A stretch of DNA of 62,960 nucleotides from Leptospira gomenensis (GTDB taxonomy: Bacteria; Spirochaetota; Leptospiria; Leptospirales; Leptospiraceae). A program made the position numbers and the translations under genes. Below are positions 33,763 to 46,329 of the stretch, one piece after another (position 1 is the stretch's first letter; each line of letters begins with the position of its first letter). The notes beneath the pieces are model-generated. The model saw only the letters and a program-made list of their open reading frames with translations, had not been told where the DNA came from and did not search any database. The stretch is taken from positions 1-62,960 of the forward strand of contig NZ_RQFA01000007.1 in assembly GCF_004770155.1 (NCBI RefSeq), written 5' to 3'.

Positions 33763-36382
33763 GTTTGATCGGTATTTCTATGAGGAACCTCGCCCCGCCT
33801 TGTTTTCTGTTTTCTGCGACCAACTTTCCGCCGTGGGTTTCAACGATGGATCTACTGATCGAAAGTCCTAATCCGCTTCCTATATGACTCCGATTATTCC
33901 CTCTATAGAACTTGTCGAAAATTTTTTCCAAATCTTCGACGGGAATCCCCGGGCCTTCGTCCTCGATGGCATAACGGATCCCTTCCTCTTCCGAAATCAA
34001 CTCGATCACAACGGGAGAACCTTGCGGAGAAATCTGCACCGCGTTGAATACCACGTTAAAGAGAGCCTGTTCCATAAGCGTGAAATCCATCCAGACGGGA
34101 ACGACTTTTTCGGGAATTCGAATGATACAACGACTTCCTTTTACCGTTTGTCTTAATCGGCGGACGACGACATGGATCAGGTCGGAAGGATCGTGCCAAT
34201 CTTCGCGTAGTTTCAAAAATCCGGATTCGTAGCGACTCATATCCAAAAGATTTCCCAACAGAAGATTGAGAATCATGCTGCTCTCGTTGATTTCGCTTAA
34301 CAATTCCCGTCTGGCTTCGGGAGAATACTCCATTTCCGGTTCCAACAACGCGGTGACGGCTCCGCGTATCGAAGAAAGGGGGGTTTTGAGCTCGTGCGAT
34401 AAGGAGTTGAAAATGATCGTATAAAGACGCTCCGATTGATTCGCAAGATATCTCGTTCTCGTTTCCTCCGATAGAAATTCCCGTTCGAGAGCGAGGGCGA
34501 TCTGATTTCCCATGGTGAGCAAAAGATTTTCCTGATCCAGATTCAGTTTTGAGGAAAGAAGAATTCCGATGGCGCCGATGACTTTGCCCGGAGCGACCAA
34601 AGGAAAATACGTTCCTAAGGATAAGGATAACGTATCCGTAAACTTACCGGCGGCGGTTCTGTTTTTGTAGGCCCAGTTTGCGACCGCGGTTTCTTTCGCG
34701 TCCGGAAAAAAATTTCCCGCTCTGGAAGAGTTGGAATCGATGTTTCCTTGATTCTCTAAAATGACCGTAGCTTCGGTTTGAAATACTTTTTTCAGATATT
34801 TCGCTCCTATCTCGGAGATTCCGCGTATTTCTCTTGCGTGTCCCAATTCTTTGGAAAGCTCGAATAACGTGGTTAAACGAAGTTCGCGATTGACGAGAAT
34901 TTTCTCCTTTTGTCTTAACCTCGAAGTCACGTTTCCGATGACGATGGAAATAAAAAGAAAGGAACCGAACATCAATGCGTCTTCCAGTTTTTCTATGAAG
35001 AAGGTGTATTTGGGAGGTATAAATAGGAAGTCCCAGAAAATACCCGACAACAATCCCGCGAGAACGGTGGGTCCTTTCGAAAAAAAAGATCCGATTCCCG
35101 AAACGAAAAAAAGATATAAAAAGGAAATACTCCAATATCCGACGATCGGCTCCAAAAAAAGTCCGATACAAGTCGCGAAAAGTATCAATGCGGTCGAGGC
35201 GAAGTATCGTTTACCGCCAGATGAAATCCTTAAAAACCGGGCCAACGGATTTTCCTGATCGGAAGCCGAAACCGCGTCGTGAGGAACGAGGTTTAACTCG
35301 AAATTCGCCGAGGAACGGGCCAATTTTAACGCGGGGGAATTCCACCACTTCCACCAAGGAATATTCGATTTTCCTAATACGACTCTGGTTATATTCTTTT
35401 GTTCGGCGACTTTGAGGATGGCGTCCGCCGGATCCTCCTCCGCGTAATAAAGAATTTCCGCGCCCAACTCCCTCGCAAAAGCCAGGTTTTTTTCCAATTG
35501 ACTTAGACTATTCTTGGATAAATTTTCCCGCGTTTGATTGTATATGGCGTAGAGTTCTCCGTTGCGTTCGTAAGTGAGACGTTTCGCATAACGTAACAAA
35601 GAATACGAACCGGGACTCGGGCCGATCGCCGCGAGTATTTTTTCCTTGAATTTCGAGGAACCGGTAGAAGCGTTTACGTGTCTTGCGGTGTAATTGAGCG
35701 CGGTTTCCCGCAGAAAGGTCAAATTCTCCTTCTTAAAAAAATGATCCCCCGCCTGATCCGCTTTTTCGGGAACGTAAATTTTCCCGTCCTGAAGACGTTT
35801 TCTTAGATCGTCAGGAGAAAGATCGATGAGCACGATCTCGTCCGCCAAGTCCAATACGGAATCGGGAATCGTTTCCCGAATTTTTATCGAAGTCGTTTTT
35901 TCCACGGCCTCGACCTGACTTTCAAGGTGTTGTACGTTCAACGTGGTGAATACGTCTATGTTGTGTTTTAGTATCTCCAACACATCCTGATATCGTTTGT
36001 TGTGCCTGCTTCCGGGAATATTCGTATGCGCGAATTCATCCACGAGCACCACTTCCGGATTTCTTTTTAATACGAAATCCAGATCCATCTCTTCGAAATC
36101 CAAATCCCTATGTTTCAGCTTTTTTCTGGGAAGAATCTCCAAACCTTCCAAAAGGGACTCGGTTTCCTTTCTTCCGTGGGTTTCGACATAACCCACGACG
36201 ACGTCTATACCTTCCCGTTTCAGAGTTATGGCGGCATTCAACATCGCATAGGTTTTTCCGGCTCCCGCCGCCATGCCGAAAAACACTTTCAATTTTCCTA
36301 ATGCGGATTTTTTCTCTTCGGCTTGGATTTTTCTGAGCAATTCATCCGGGTTTTCCCGGTCGTTTTCGCCGCGATCCGTCAT
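33755..36382 (-). CDS. kdpD: KdpD, sensor histidine kinase (875 aa)
   Basis: Full-length KdpD. The N-terminal domain (residues 1-230) has [14 protein letters not shown] as Walker A and [21 protein letters not shown] universal-stress-like domain (~250-375) and a DUF4118 region with four helices (~400-500) follow, then GAF-like, HisKA with the phosphorylated His in [13 protein letters not shown], and HATPase boxes ([25 protein letters not shown]). It overlaps kdpC by ATGA. It controls the KdpE phosphorylation state from the inner membrane. Confidence 0.93.
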   Translation of the reverse strand: MTDRGENDRENPDELLRKIQAEEKKSALGKLKVFFGMAAGAGKTYAMLNAAITLKREGIDVVVGYVETHGRKETESLLEGLEILPRKKLKHRDLDFEEMDLDFVLKRNPEVVLVDEFAHTNIPGSRHNKRYQDVLEILKHNIDVFTTLNVQHLESQVEAVEKTTSIKIRETIPDSVLDLADEIVLIDLSPDDLRKRLQDGKIYVPEKADQAGDHFFKKENLTFLRETALNYTARHVNASTGSSKFKEKILAAIGPSPGSYSLLRYAKRLTYERNGELYAIYNQTRENLSKNSLSQLEKNLAFARELGAEILYYAEEDPADAILKVAEQKNITRVVLGKSNIPWWKWWNSPALKLARSSANFELNLVPHDAVSASDQENPLARFLRISSGGKRYFASTALILFATCIGLFLEPIVGYWSISFLYLFFVSGIGSFFSKGPTVLAGLLSGIFWDFLFIPPKYTFFIEKLEDALMFGSFLFISIVIGNVTSRLRQKEKILVNRELRLTTLFELSKELGHAREIRGISEIGAKYLKKVFQTEATVILENQGNIDSNSSRAGNFFPDAKETAVANWAYKNRTAAGKFTDTLSLSLGTYFPLVAPGKVIGAIGILLSSKLNLDQENLLLTMGNQIALALEREFLSEETRTRYLANQSERLYTIIFNSLSHELKTPLSSIRGAVTALLEPEMEYSPEARRELLSEINESSMILNLLLGNLLDMSRYESGFLKLREDWHDPSDLIHVVVRRLRQTVKGSRCIIRIPEKVVPVWMDFTLMEQALFNVVFNAVQISPQGSPVVIELISEEEGIRYAIEDEGPGIPVEDLEKIFDKFYRGNNRSHIGSGLGLSISRSIVETHGGKLVAENRKQGGARFLIEIPIKHG

Positions 36383-36963
36383 CGTTCGATTTTTCCGAAT
36401 TCCGAATCCAATTGCAAGTTCAATCGCAGAACGTTGATTCTATTCTCGCCGATAAAACCGAAGTCGGATTTTTCGACGGAGGCCTCGATCATTCCCCTTA
36501 GTTTTTTTATCCGCTCCGTATCGAGTTTGCGAGCTTTTGCGACCCGCTCCCATTGAAAGAAAACCGATGCGGGCGAGACGTGCGGGTCCAATCCGGATCC
36601 GCTCGTAAAAAGAAGTTCCGCGGGAATTTCCGTTTTACCGGGATGGCTATTCAAAAGGAAATTTTTTCTTTCCAAAACTTTTTCCTTAAACGAAGAATTC
36701 GTCGGAGAGGCGTTGGAGGCTCCCGATGCTACCGCCGAATAATCGGAAGCGGAAGGCCTCGGCCAAAAGTATTCGTTTTTCGTGAATTTCTGGGCCAACA
36801 ATTCCGAACCGAGGATCAATTCGCCGGAACGAACTAGGCTTCCTCCGGATTGAAACGGAAAAAACCGCTCTGCGAATCCCGTTACGGTCAGGGGATATAA
36901 AATTCCGGTGACGAACGTTAAAAATATAAACGTCCTGAACGAAGTCGATACGAACTTCAACAT
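36379..36963 (-). CDS. kdpC: KdpC, K+-transporting ATPase subunit C (194 aa)
   Basis: One N-terminal membrane helix ([20 protein letters not shown]), then SGSLV-like [20 protein letters not shown] and [14 protein letters not shown], all typical KdpC motifs, ending in a helical tail. It stabilises the KdpA-KdpB complex. Preceded by AAGGAG; ten bases after kdpB. Length normal for the family. Confidence 0.95.
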   Translation of the reverse strand: MLKFVSTSFRTFIFLTFVTGILYPLTVTGFAERFFPFQSGGSLVRSGELILGSELLAQKFTKNEYFWPRPSASDYSAVASGASNASPTNSSFKEKVLERKNFLLNSHPGKTEIPAELLFTSGSGLDPHVSPASVFFQWERVAKARKLDTERIKKLRGMIEASVEKSDFGFIGENRINVLRLNLQLDSEFGKIER

Positions 36964-36973
36964 GGATTTCTCC

Positions 36974-39058
<2,085 letters not shown>

Positions 39059-39073
39059 CGAATTCTCCTTTTC

Positions 39074-40747
39074 CTAAAACGTTTTTTCTTGTAACATTAG
39101 AAAATGCTCAAGTATCGGTCCGATGGTCAAGGCCGGAAAAAAAGTGAGAGCCCCTACGATTACGATTACCGATAGTAAGAGAAGGTAAAAAATTCCGCCT
39201 TCCATAGAAAAGGATCCATCGGATGATTGTTCCGATCTTTTTTTTACCGCTAAATTTCCGGCGATCGCGAGCACGGGTAGGATCACTCCGAACCGGCCGA
39301 TCAACATCGAAACCGCGAGCGTTACGTTGTAGTAGGGCGTATTCGCGTTTAATCCCGCGAAGGCGCTTCCGTTGTTTCCCGCCGCGGAGGAGAACGCATA
39401 CAACACTTCGGAAAATCCGTGAGGTCCGCGATTGCCGATCGAAACGAGGGCTTCCGGAAAACTTACCGTGATCGCGGTGAACAATAGAATCGTCGTTGAA
39501 GGTAGAAGGATTCCCAGGATCGACATTTGGATCTCTTTTTTTTCCACTTTTTTTCCGGCGTATTCCGGGCTTCTTCCGACCATAATTCCGCTTAAAAAAA
39601 CCGTAAGAAAGACGAACAGTATCATTCCGTATGTTCCGGAGCCCACACCTCCGAAAACGATTTCGCCTAATTGAATATTCAATATTTCTACTAGACCTGC
39701 GAGCGGGGAAAAACTGTCGTGCATCGAGTTGACCGATCCGTTCGAAGCCGCAGTGGTCGAAGCCGCCCAAAGCGCGCTGCTCGAAATTCCGAATCTGGTT
39801 TCTTTTCCTTCCCAAAATCCGAACGATCCCGATAAAGAGTTGTACGAAGTTTCAGAAATCCATATCGTCAAAAAACCAGCGAATAGTATCGTGAACATAA
39901 CTCCGAAAATCACCCAAGCGTGCCTAACGTTTCCGAGGATACGCCCGTATAAAAAAACGCAGGCGCCGGGGAGCAATAGAATCGAAATTATTTGCAGGAA
40001 ATTTGACATAGGCGTCGGATTTTCGAACGGATGCGCTCCGTTTACTCCGAAAAAACCTCCGCCGTTGGTTCCCAACTGTTTGATCGCTATCTGAGAAGCC
40101 GCCGGCCCTAAAGGAATCGTCTGCGGAATTTTCTCGAGCGTCACCGCTTGCACGTAGGCGTCGAACGTCTGTACCGTTCCGTTGGCGGTTAATACGAGCG
40201 CTAATACGAACGAAATTGGTAAAAGGACGTATAACGTTCCTCGAACGAGGTCCTTCCAAAAGTTTCCCAAGTCAGCGGACGAATCCGCTTTGAGTCCTCG
40301 CGCGAGTGCGACCAAAACGCAAAAGCCGGTCGCCGCACTTACGAAGTTTTGAGTCGTCAGTCCCGTCATTTGGGAAAAATAACTCAACGTCGATTCTCCG
40401 CTGTAGGACTGCCAATTCGTATTCGTGCCAAAACTGATCGCAGTGTTCAACGCGAGATAAGGATCCAATCCGGGAAAGTTTTGCGGATTTAACGGCAATA
40501 CGTGTTGGAATATGAGGATCAGGAACAACACAAAGATTCCTAGGACGTGGAACGATAAAAGCGAAGCCGCGTATTCCTTCCAGTCCATTCCCTTTTCGGG
40601 ATCGATTCCGCAGAATTTATAGATAGTTTCCTCGAATCGAAACACTTCTTTCGATCCGAATACCCTATATAAATACATTCCCAAAACGGGGGAAGATAAC
40701 GTAATCGTAAAAAATACGATCGATACTTGAATCCATTCCGTTGCCAT
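39074..40747 (-). CDS. kdpA: KdpA, potassium-binding subunit (557 aa)
   Basis: Ten-helix channel-like subunit that selects K+. Four pore-loop regions are visible: SFGTNTNWQSY with the preceding NTAIS, QLGTNGGGFFGVN, TTAASNGSVNSMHDS and SAAGNNGSAFAGL, each supplying the selectivity-filter glycines. Length matches the family. The start is 8 bases after kdpF, with GGGAAATT before it. Confidence 0.96.
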   Translation of the reverse strand: MATEWIQVSIVFFTITLSSPVLGMYLYRVFGSKEVFRFEETIYKFCGIDPEKGMDWKEYAASLLSFHVLGIFVLFLILIFQHVLPLNPQNFPGLDPYLALNTAISFGTNTNWQSYSGESTLSYFSQMTGLTTQNFVSAATGFCVLVALARGLKADSSADLGNFWKDLVRGTLYVLLPISFVLALVLTANGTVQTFDAYVQAVTLEKIPQTIPLGPAASQIAIKQLGTNGGGFFGVNGAHPFENPTPMSNFLQIISILLLPGACVFLYGRILGNVRHAWVIFGVMFTILFAGFLTIWISETSYNSLSGSFGFWEGKETRFGISSSALWAASTTAASNGSVNSMHDSFSPLAGLVEILNIQLGEIVFGGVGSGTYGMILFVFLTVFLSGIMVGRSPEYAGKKVEKKEIQMSILGILLPSTTILLFTAITVSFPEALVSIGNRGPHGFSEVLYAFSSAAGNNGSAFAGLNANTPYYNVTLAVSMLIGRFGVILPVLAIAGNLAVKKRSEQSSDGSFSMEGGIFYLLLLSVIVIVGALTFFPALTIGPILEHFLMLQEKTF

Positions 40748-40755
40748 AATTTCCC

Positions 40756-40845
40756 TCAGAATTTTTCCGGTTTAAAGATCGAATAAACGAGATAAACGAG
40801 ACAAAACGCGCCCATCGTCACCGCCAGAGTAGTTTCAAAATTCAT
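40756..40845 (-). CDS. kdpF: KdpF, small membrane subunit (29 aa)
   Basis: A 29-residue hydrophobic peptide, MNFETTLAVTMGAFCLVYLV followed by YSIFKPEKF, encoded directly before kdpA. Size, single helix, position and the charged PEKF end match KdpF, a peptide that stabilises the Kdp complex. It is easily missed because of its length. It makes the operon kdpFABCDE; no promoter is obvious in the ~200 bases before it. Confidence 0.9.
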   Translation of the reverse strand: MNFETTLAVTMGAFCLVYLVYSIFKPEKF

Positions 40846-41052
40846 TATATTTAATTTCTCTTATGTTTTCGTATATAAAGCGTCTTGTCCGGATTTTTCC
40901 GGAATATCGACTGCGTTACGGCCGAAACGAATACCCTTAAGTAAAACACGGGATTTCCGATCGGTCAACCCGAGGCGGATTAAGCCTGGAAAAACGGAGT
41001 TAAGATGTTGTTAGGAGCCTTTCCGTCCGGTGAGGATGCGGGGGGCGGCCGA

Positions 41053-44000
41053 TTATAGAATTTCCGCGGAAAGGAAAGTGATGTCGTCTTGGGCACGTTG
41101 TCCGGAAAGAAAGGATTTGAGATCGCCAAACACCGAGTTTACGAGGTCGGCGATCGGTTTCGAGGATTCCTTGAGTATGGATTCCAAAAGTCGGTCTTCG
41201 CCGAATTCCTCCTCGAAAGAGTTGAATTCCTCGACGATTCCGTCGGAAAAGAAGAACAGTTTATCCCCTTGGGCGATCTCCAAAAATTGGGATTGATATC
41301 TGACTTTCTCGGAGATTCCTATGATCGGTCCGCTTTTGGACAAACGTGTAATCGTAGTTCCGGAAAGATAAAACTGATCTGGGTGTCCCGCCGCCGAATA
41401 CGAAAGCGTTCCTTCTTCCGTATCCACGTCCGCGATCAAACAACTAAAGAAGGATTTGATCGCGCTGTATTTGGCGATGATCTCCTTGTTTAACGCGGTG
41501 ATCACTTCCCCCGGAGGAAGGTCGAGGTATTTTATACTTTCGTATTCGGATTTGATCAACATGGTGACTAACGCGGCTTGGACTCCGTGACCGGTCGCGT
41601 CGGCCAAAAAGATACGAACCTTTCCGGGTGATATTTCCGCATAATCGTATATGTCTCCGCCCACTTCGGTCATCGGTATGTATTTCGTCAAAATGCATAT
41701 TCCGCCTAACGTGGCTTCCGGAGGAGGAAGGATTCGATCCTGGATTTTTTGCGCGTAGAGAAGATCCTTTTGAATCAACTTGATCGTGTTGTTCAATTCA
41801 CCGGTACGTTCCACCACCTTTTCTTCCAGTTCCGCGTAGAGGTTTGCGTTCTCGATAGAAATCGCAGCTTGTCCGGCTATCAGTTCCAAAGTTTGAATCC
41901 TGTTTTCGGTGAATACGCCTTTGACGAGCTGGTTTTCGAGATAAAGCACACCTTTGAGGCTTCCCGCGTGGATCAGGGGAAAACATATCACCGATTGCGG
42001 TTTTTTTTCCTTTATATACTGATCCGTAAAGTCCTTGATCGAAGAGGTATCGAGTCCGTTGGTGGAAACCATTTTCCCGGTTCTAAAGACGTAATTTAGA
42101 TAGGAGACGGGGTATTGTGTTTCGTCCAATTCCGGCAGATTCTCCACGACGATGCCGCTTTCTCCGCTTTGCCCGGCCAGATAGACCATTAGATTTTTAT
42201 TATGTAGATGGAAGTAGATCGCCCGCGTCGCTCCGGCCGTCTCCATGGCGATCTGAATGAGTTTTTTCAGTAGGTTGTCCAGAAGTATTTCACCCGAAAG
42301 AAGATTATACGTCTTTAATATGATTTCCTGGTCCACAGCCGGAGTTTGGTGATTCGTTTTTCTTCCGTTAGTCTCCGCGAGGCCCGATCGATCCAATCGA
42401 TCCGCAAAACGATCTTCCAATTCGGCGACCTTTACGGACGCTCCCCATCTGGAGTAAAGATCGATCGAGTTTTCGACGTAATAATTTCCCAAGGAAAAAT
42501 TTCCCAATTTGTAGTGATACTTCGCCGCGATTTCGCACGCCAGCGCCTGAAACGACTGAAAACCCGATTCCTGAAAAAGTTTCATCGCCTTCTCATAACC
42601 CGCTATCGTCGCTCCTATATCGCCTTTGATCCTGCTTTTTTCCGCTTTGAGAAGTTCGAGATGTCCCATAAAGTTCTCGGGACAGTCGCGGCTCCATTTT
42701 TCGAAGTAGGCTAGGATTGTTTTCGTCTTTCTGGAGAGTTGAATCTTCCGGGAGAATGAAAGAGTATCATAATTTGCGAATATAGTAAGTCCGTAATAAA
42801 ACCAGAACTCCGCGAACGGAATCAAACCGAAGGCGTTTTGGATGAGTTTTTCGCCTTCCGTTCCGGAAATCAGGGCTCTTTCGAAGTTTCCAGAGAAGTA
42901 GTGAAGTTTGGTAAGGTCGTGATAATAGTAGGAAAGCGCGGTGTAGTTCTTATCCTCCAAAATCCGTTTTTCGAACGCGACGCTGTCGAATCCGGAATCG
43001 TTCAACGAGTCAGGGGAAGCCGTTTTTCCGGCCAACGCGCGGATTAGCTGATGCGAACTTTTTACGATGGTGAACGCGAAGTTGTCGCGTGAAGCCGTAA
43101 AATACTGATCCGCGTTTTCAATATCCGAAAGCAATTCCTCGATGGGGGACGCGGCGAATATCTTCTTCTGCGTTTTGGCTTGCATGCTGAAACCCGCGTA
43201 AAAGATATCCCCGTTTTGCAACGCTCCGTTGTGGACGTCGTCCAATAATCCTATGTCGAGAGTGATATGCCTTTTCCAATGACAAAGATAGGCGGAATAA
43301 ACGTACTGAACCTTCCACTTCACGAGGTCGAACGGAATCTTATCGTTGAGTTTCAACGCAAGGTGCGAATAACGTATCGCTTGGTCCAGATCCTTGAGCG
43401 CCTGGTTGACGATCATGCCGTAACCGCTGTAGGCGATCGGGCTGCTCCTGGACACTCCTTTTGTCAGAGAAGTATTAAACATTTTTAATACGATTAGAGC
43501 GAATAGGTTCTGGTTGTAGGTGAACGCGGAAGGACCGAGGTCCGCGAAAAGATCGATCAACGCCTGGTATTCCGGTTCCGAATTCTCCTTTACGTAGACG
43601 AGTTCCTGATCCGACTTCCCTTTGGAGAGGATGAGCGAAAGAAATAACTCCTTGAATAGGACCAACGTTACGCGCAACGGAGAAGAAGGAATGTTGATGC
43701 GGAACCGTTTCATCGCCCGTATACCCGCGAGGACCGCGTTTTCGACCTTGTTCATTTTGGAATAAAGTCTGACTTGGATCGCGTCTGCGCGGATATACTG
43801 CAGATCCGGAAGGTTTAGGTTTTCCAGGGACTCTAAAAGTTGCATCGTCCTTTCGTAATGATTGAGTAGATATTCCGTCTCCGCGGTTTCCAAAATCACG
43901 TTCGAATACATCTCTAAATCGTTGGTCATGGAATCCTTGTCCAACGAATTCAACGCTGAGTTCAGATAACGCAGGGAACTTTCGTAAGAACCGGAACTTT

Positions 44001-46263
44001 TCGCCTGCAAACCCGCTTTGTAGTTGAGTAACGTTAGATGTTTGCGGAGGGATTCCTCTTTGATCTCATCCGAAGCCTGATTGAGGTGGTTGGCGATCTG
44101 GAACAAAACCCTGTTTTTGGGTTCCGGTCCGTGAGTGTTCAACAGTGCAACTCCGACCTTCTTATGGAATTCCCTGCGTTTGGATTCCTCGAGGAGACTA
44201 TAGGCCGCCTGTTGGACCCTATCGTGCGAAAATCCGAAACCCTGTTCCGAGGATACGTTCTCCTCGAAAAGAGAATGATCCTGACTATGCACCGGAGTCA
44301 ACAGACCTTCCCGAACGGCCTCCCAGAGTATCTGATTGAGTTTAGAAGTATCAAAAAAACGTAATTTACTAATGAATCCGGACGTGAACCTTTCTCCCAG
44401 ACAGGAACATACGCCGAGCAACTCCTGTACTCCGGGCGAAAGTTCGCGTATTCTTTGACAAAGCAGATCGACTACGTTATCCGCCACCGGAAGGTCTGAA
44501 ATTTTCCCCGTATCCCATTTCCAGTGTTTCGCTTCGAAGTCGTATGCTAGGGAATTGGCCTTTTCCGAGGCTCTGAGTAGTTGAACCACGGCGAACGGAT
44601 TTCCTAACGTCTTTTTGTGCAAGGTCGCCGATACCGAAGAGATCTGTTCCTCCGGTCCGGGAGCGAGATCTTGGAGAAGACGAAATATGCTGTCCTCGTC
44701 CAGAGGATCGACGGTGATTCTGCTGCTTTGAACTTTGTTGTCCTCGAGCGAATCCACGATTCTGGAGAATTCGTTCGTTTTTTCCAGTGCCTCCGGTCTA
44801 AAAGCAAGAATACATAAGAAGTTCTTAATTTTCGCATATATTAAAAAGGTTTCGATCAGCTTTAAGCTGGCCGGATCGGCCCATTGCAAGTCGTCCATAT
44901 AAAGCACCAAGGGACGACTCGTTTCCGAAATGGCGCGGATGAAATTTCTCAAGGTGAAATAAAAACGGTTCCTATTTTCGTCCGGAGGAAGTTCAGCCAA
45001 ATCTGGTTGCGGTCCGATGATGAACTCTAGTTCGGGAATCTGATTTAAAAGTATTTTTCCGTTCGCGCCCGTGTATTGAAGGATGAGTCGCTTGAAATCG
45101 CGGATTTCCTTTTCCGGTTTGGAAAGAAAGATCGAAACCAAATCCCTCAGCGAATGAATCAAACCTCCGAAAGGAACGGACGTTTCGTACTGGTCGAATT
45201 TACTCTGAACCACGATTCCGCCCCGTTCGGAAATACTTTTCAAAAAGGAACGGGCTAAAGCCGATTTTCCCGAACCGGATTCGCCCGTAATGAGGACCAG
45301 GCCCGTTTCTCCGCGGAATACCTTGTCCAAGGAGGCTTCCAATACCGCCTTTTCCTTATCCCTTCCGTAGAGCGCGGACGGATCGAAGGTAAGTTCCGGA
45401 ACGTCCCTGGTTCCCGGTGCGAACAGATTCTGCGGACTTTGGTTTCCGAATTCGCGTCTACAGAGTTCGATGTCGTATATCAACCCGTTAATGGACGCAT
45501 AACGTTGTTCCGGATCCTTCTCCAAAAGTTTCGCTATCACCAACGATATGGAAAGAGGAAGTTCTCCGCGGACCGTATGCGCCAAAGGAGGACGCCTCGC
45601 AAGATGTGCGTGTATGATTTCGTTGCGATCCTTGGAGACGAAGGGAAGCGTTCCGGTGATCATCTCGTAGAATATGATTCCCAGGGAATAAAAATCCGTG
45701 CGTAGATCCAAAACCCTCGAAAGTCTTCCCGTCAGTTCGGGAGAAATATACGAAAGCACCTCGGCGGAAAGATCGGGTGTGATCGATGGGGAAGTGTCTT
45801 TTCCGGAAAACGTGGCGGAGGAGAAGTCGGTGATTTTTGCCGCGCCCGTTTCCGGTTGGATCCAGATGTTTCCGGGACGAAGGGATTGGTGTAGTATCCT
45901 TTTTTCGTGGACTTCCCGCAGAGCGAGCGCGATGTTTATCGCCGTTTCGAAGAATTTTTCCACGGAATGAATTCCGTTCGGGTACATTCTCGCGAGAGGA
46001 ACCGAACCACAATCCTCGATCACGAGGACTGGCACGTTTTCGTGACGGATCAGTTCGAGTGAATTTTGAATTCCGGGTCCTTTAGCAAAACTAGAAATTC
46101 TAAAGTCGTGATGGAGCTTCTGAATTTCCTTGCGACTCGGATTTTTCTGTCGAAGGACCTTAAGGAGAACGTGTTTCCCCGTCCTTTGATCCAAGGATCT
46201 GTATATCAGAAACTGATGATCAACGGAAAAGGATTCAAACGTTTCAAAACCTGGAAGTTCCAT
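41053..46263 (-). CDS. Multidomain regulator: kinase-like, AAA ATPase, TPR, GAF and SpoIIE phosphatase (1,736 aa)
   Basis: Domains in order: protein-kinase fold (~10-275), AAA/MalT-like ATPase (~300-640; Walker A GESGSGKSALARSF, Walker B LVLYMDDLQWAD), TPR-like helices (~700-1250), GAF (~1310-1460; ISIENANLYAELEEKV), coiled coil and PP2C/SpoIIE phosphatase (~1500-1736; TEVGGDIYDY, LADATGHGVQAAL, SDGIVEEF, AQDDITFL). The kinase has the Lys in LLKVL and DFS for DFG, but its HRD motif reads HQSLRPGNI, so the catalytic Asp is Ser. The phosphatase metal Asp residues are present. It probably senses a signal through the ATPase/TPR/GAF part and dephosphorylates an anti-sigma antagonist-type protein. 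Confidence 0.88.
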   Translation of the reverse strand: MELPGFETFESFSVDHQFLIYRSLDQRTGKHVLLKVLRQKNPSRKEIQKLHHDFRISSFAKGPGIQNSLELIRHENVPVLVIEDCGSVPLARMYPNGIHSVEKFFETAINIALALREVHEKRILHQSLRPGNIWIQPETGAAKITDFSSATFSGKDTSPSITPDLSAEVLSYISPELTGRLSRVLDLRTDFYSLGIIFYEMITGTLPFVSKDRNEIIHAHLARRPPLAHTVRGELPLSISLVIAKLLEKDPEQRYASINGLIYDIELCRREFGNQSPQNLFAPGTRDVPELTFDPSALYGRDKEKAVLEASLDKVFRGETGLVLITGESGSGKSALARSFLKSISERGGIVVQSKFDQYETSVPFGGLIHSLRDLVSIFLSKPEKEIRDFKRLILQYTGANGKILLNQIPELEFIIGPQPDLAELPPDENRNRFYFTLRNFIRAISETSRPLVLYMDDLQWADPASLKLIETFLIYAKIKNFLCILAFRPEALEKTNEFSRIVDSLEDNKVQSSRITVDPLDEDSIFRLLQDLAPGPEEQISSVSATLHKKTLGNPFAVVQLLRASEKANSLAYDFEAKHWKWDTGKISDLPVADNVVDLLCQRIRELSPGVQELLGVCSCLGERFTSGFISKLRFFDTSKLNQILWEAVREGLLTPVHSQDHSLFEENVSSEQGFGFSHDRVQQAAYSLLEESKRREFHKKVGVALLNTHGPEPKNRVLFQIANHLNQASDEIKEESLRKHLTLLNYKAGLQAKSSGSYESSLRYLNSALNSLDKDSMTNDLEMYSNVILETAETEYLLNHYERTMQLLESLENLNLPDLQYIRADAIQVRLYSKMNKVENAVLAGIRAMKRFRINIPSSPLRVTLVLFKELFLSLILSKGKSDQELVYVKENSEPEYQALIDLFADLGPSAFTYNQNLFALIVLKMFNTSLTKGVSRSSPIAYSGYGMIVNQALKDLDQAIRYSHLALKLNDKIPFDLVKWKVQYVYSAYLCHWKRHITLDIGLLDDVHNGALQNGDIFYAGFSMQAKTQKKIFAASPIEELLSDIENADQYFTASRDNFAFTIVKSSHQLIRALAGKTASPDSLNDSGFDSVAFEKRILEDKNYTALSYYYHDLTKLHYFSGNFERALISGTEGEKLIQNAFGLIPFAEFWFYYGLTIFANYDTLSFSRKIQLSRKTKTILAYFEKWSRDCPENFMGHLELLKAEKSRIKGDIGATIAGYEKAMKLFQESGFQSFQALACEIAAKYHYKLGNFSLGNYYVENSIDLYSRWGASVKVAELEDRFADRLDRSGLAETNGRKTNHQTPAVDQEIILKTYNLLSGEILLDNLLKKLIQIAMETAGATRAIYFHLHNKNLMVYLAGQSGESGIVVENLPELDETQYPVSYLNYVFRTGKMVSTNGLDTSSIKDFTDQYIKEKKPQSVICFPLIHAGSLKGVLYLENQLVKGVFTENRIQTLELIAGQAAISIENANLYAELEEKVVERTGELNNTIKLIQKDLLYAQKIQDRILPPPEATLGGICILTKYIPMTEVGGDIYDYAEISPGKVRIFLADATGHGVQAALVTMLIKSEYESIKYLDLPPGEVITALNKEIIAKYSAIKSFFSCLIADVDTEEGTLSYSAAGHPDQFYLSGTTITRLSKSGPIIGISEKVRYQSQFLEIAQGDKLFFFSDGIVEEFNSFEEEFGEDRLLESILKESSKPIADLVNSVFGDLKSFLSGQRAQDDITFLSAEIL

Positions 46264-46329
46264 CCTGGAAGAACTGTGATATTCTCCCTAGGATTAAAAT
46301 CAAAAAGAAAAAAGTCCGGTTCTTGAAAT

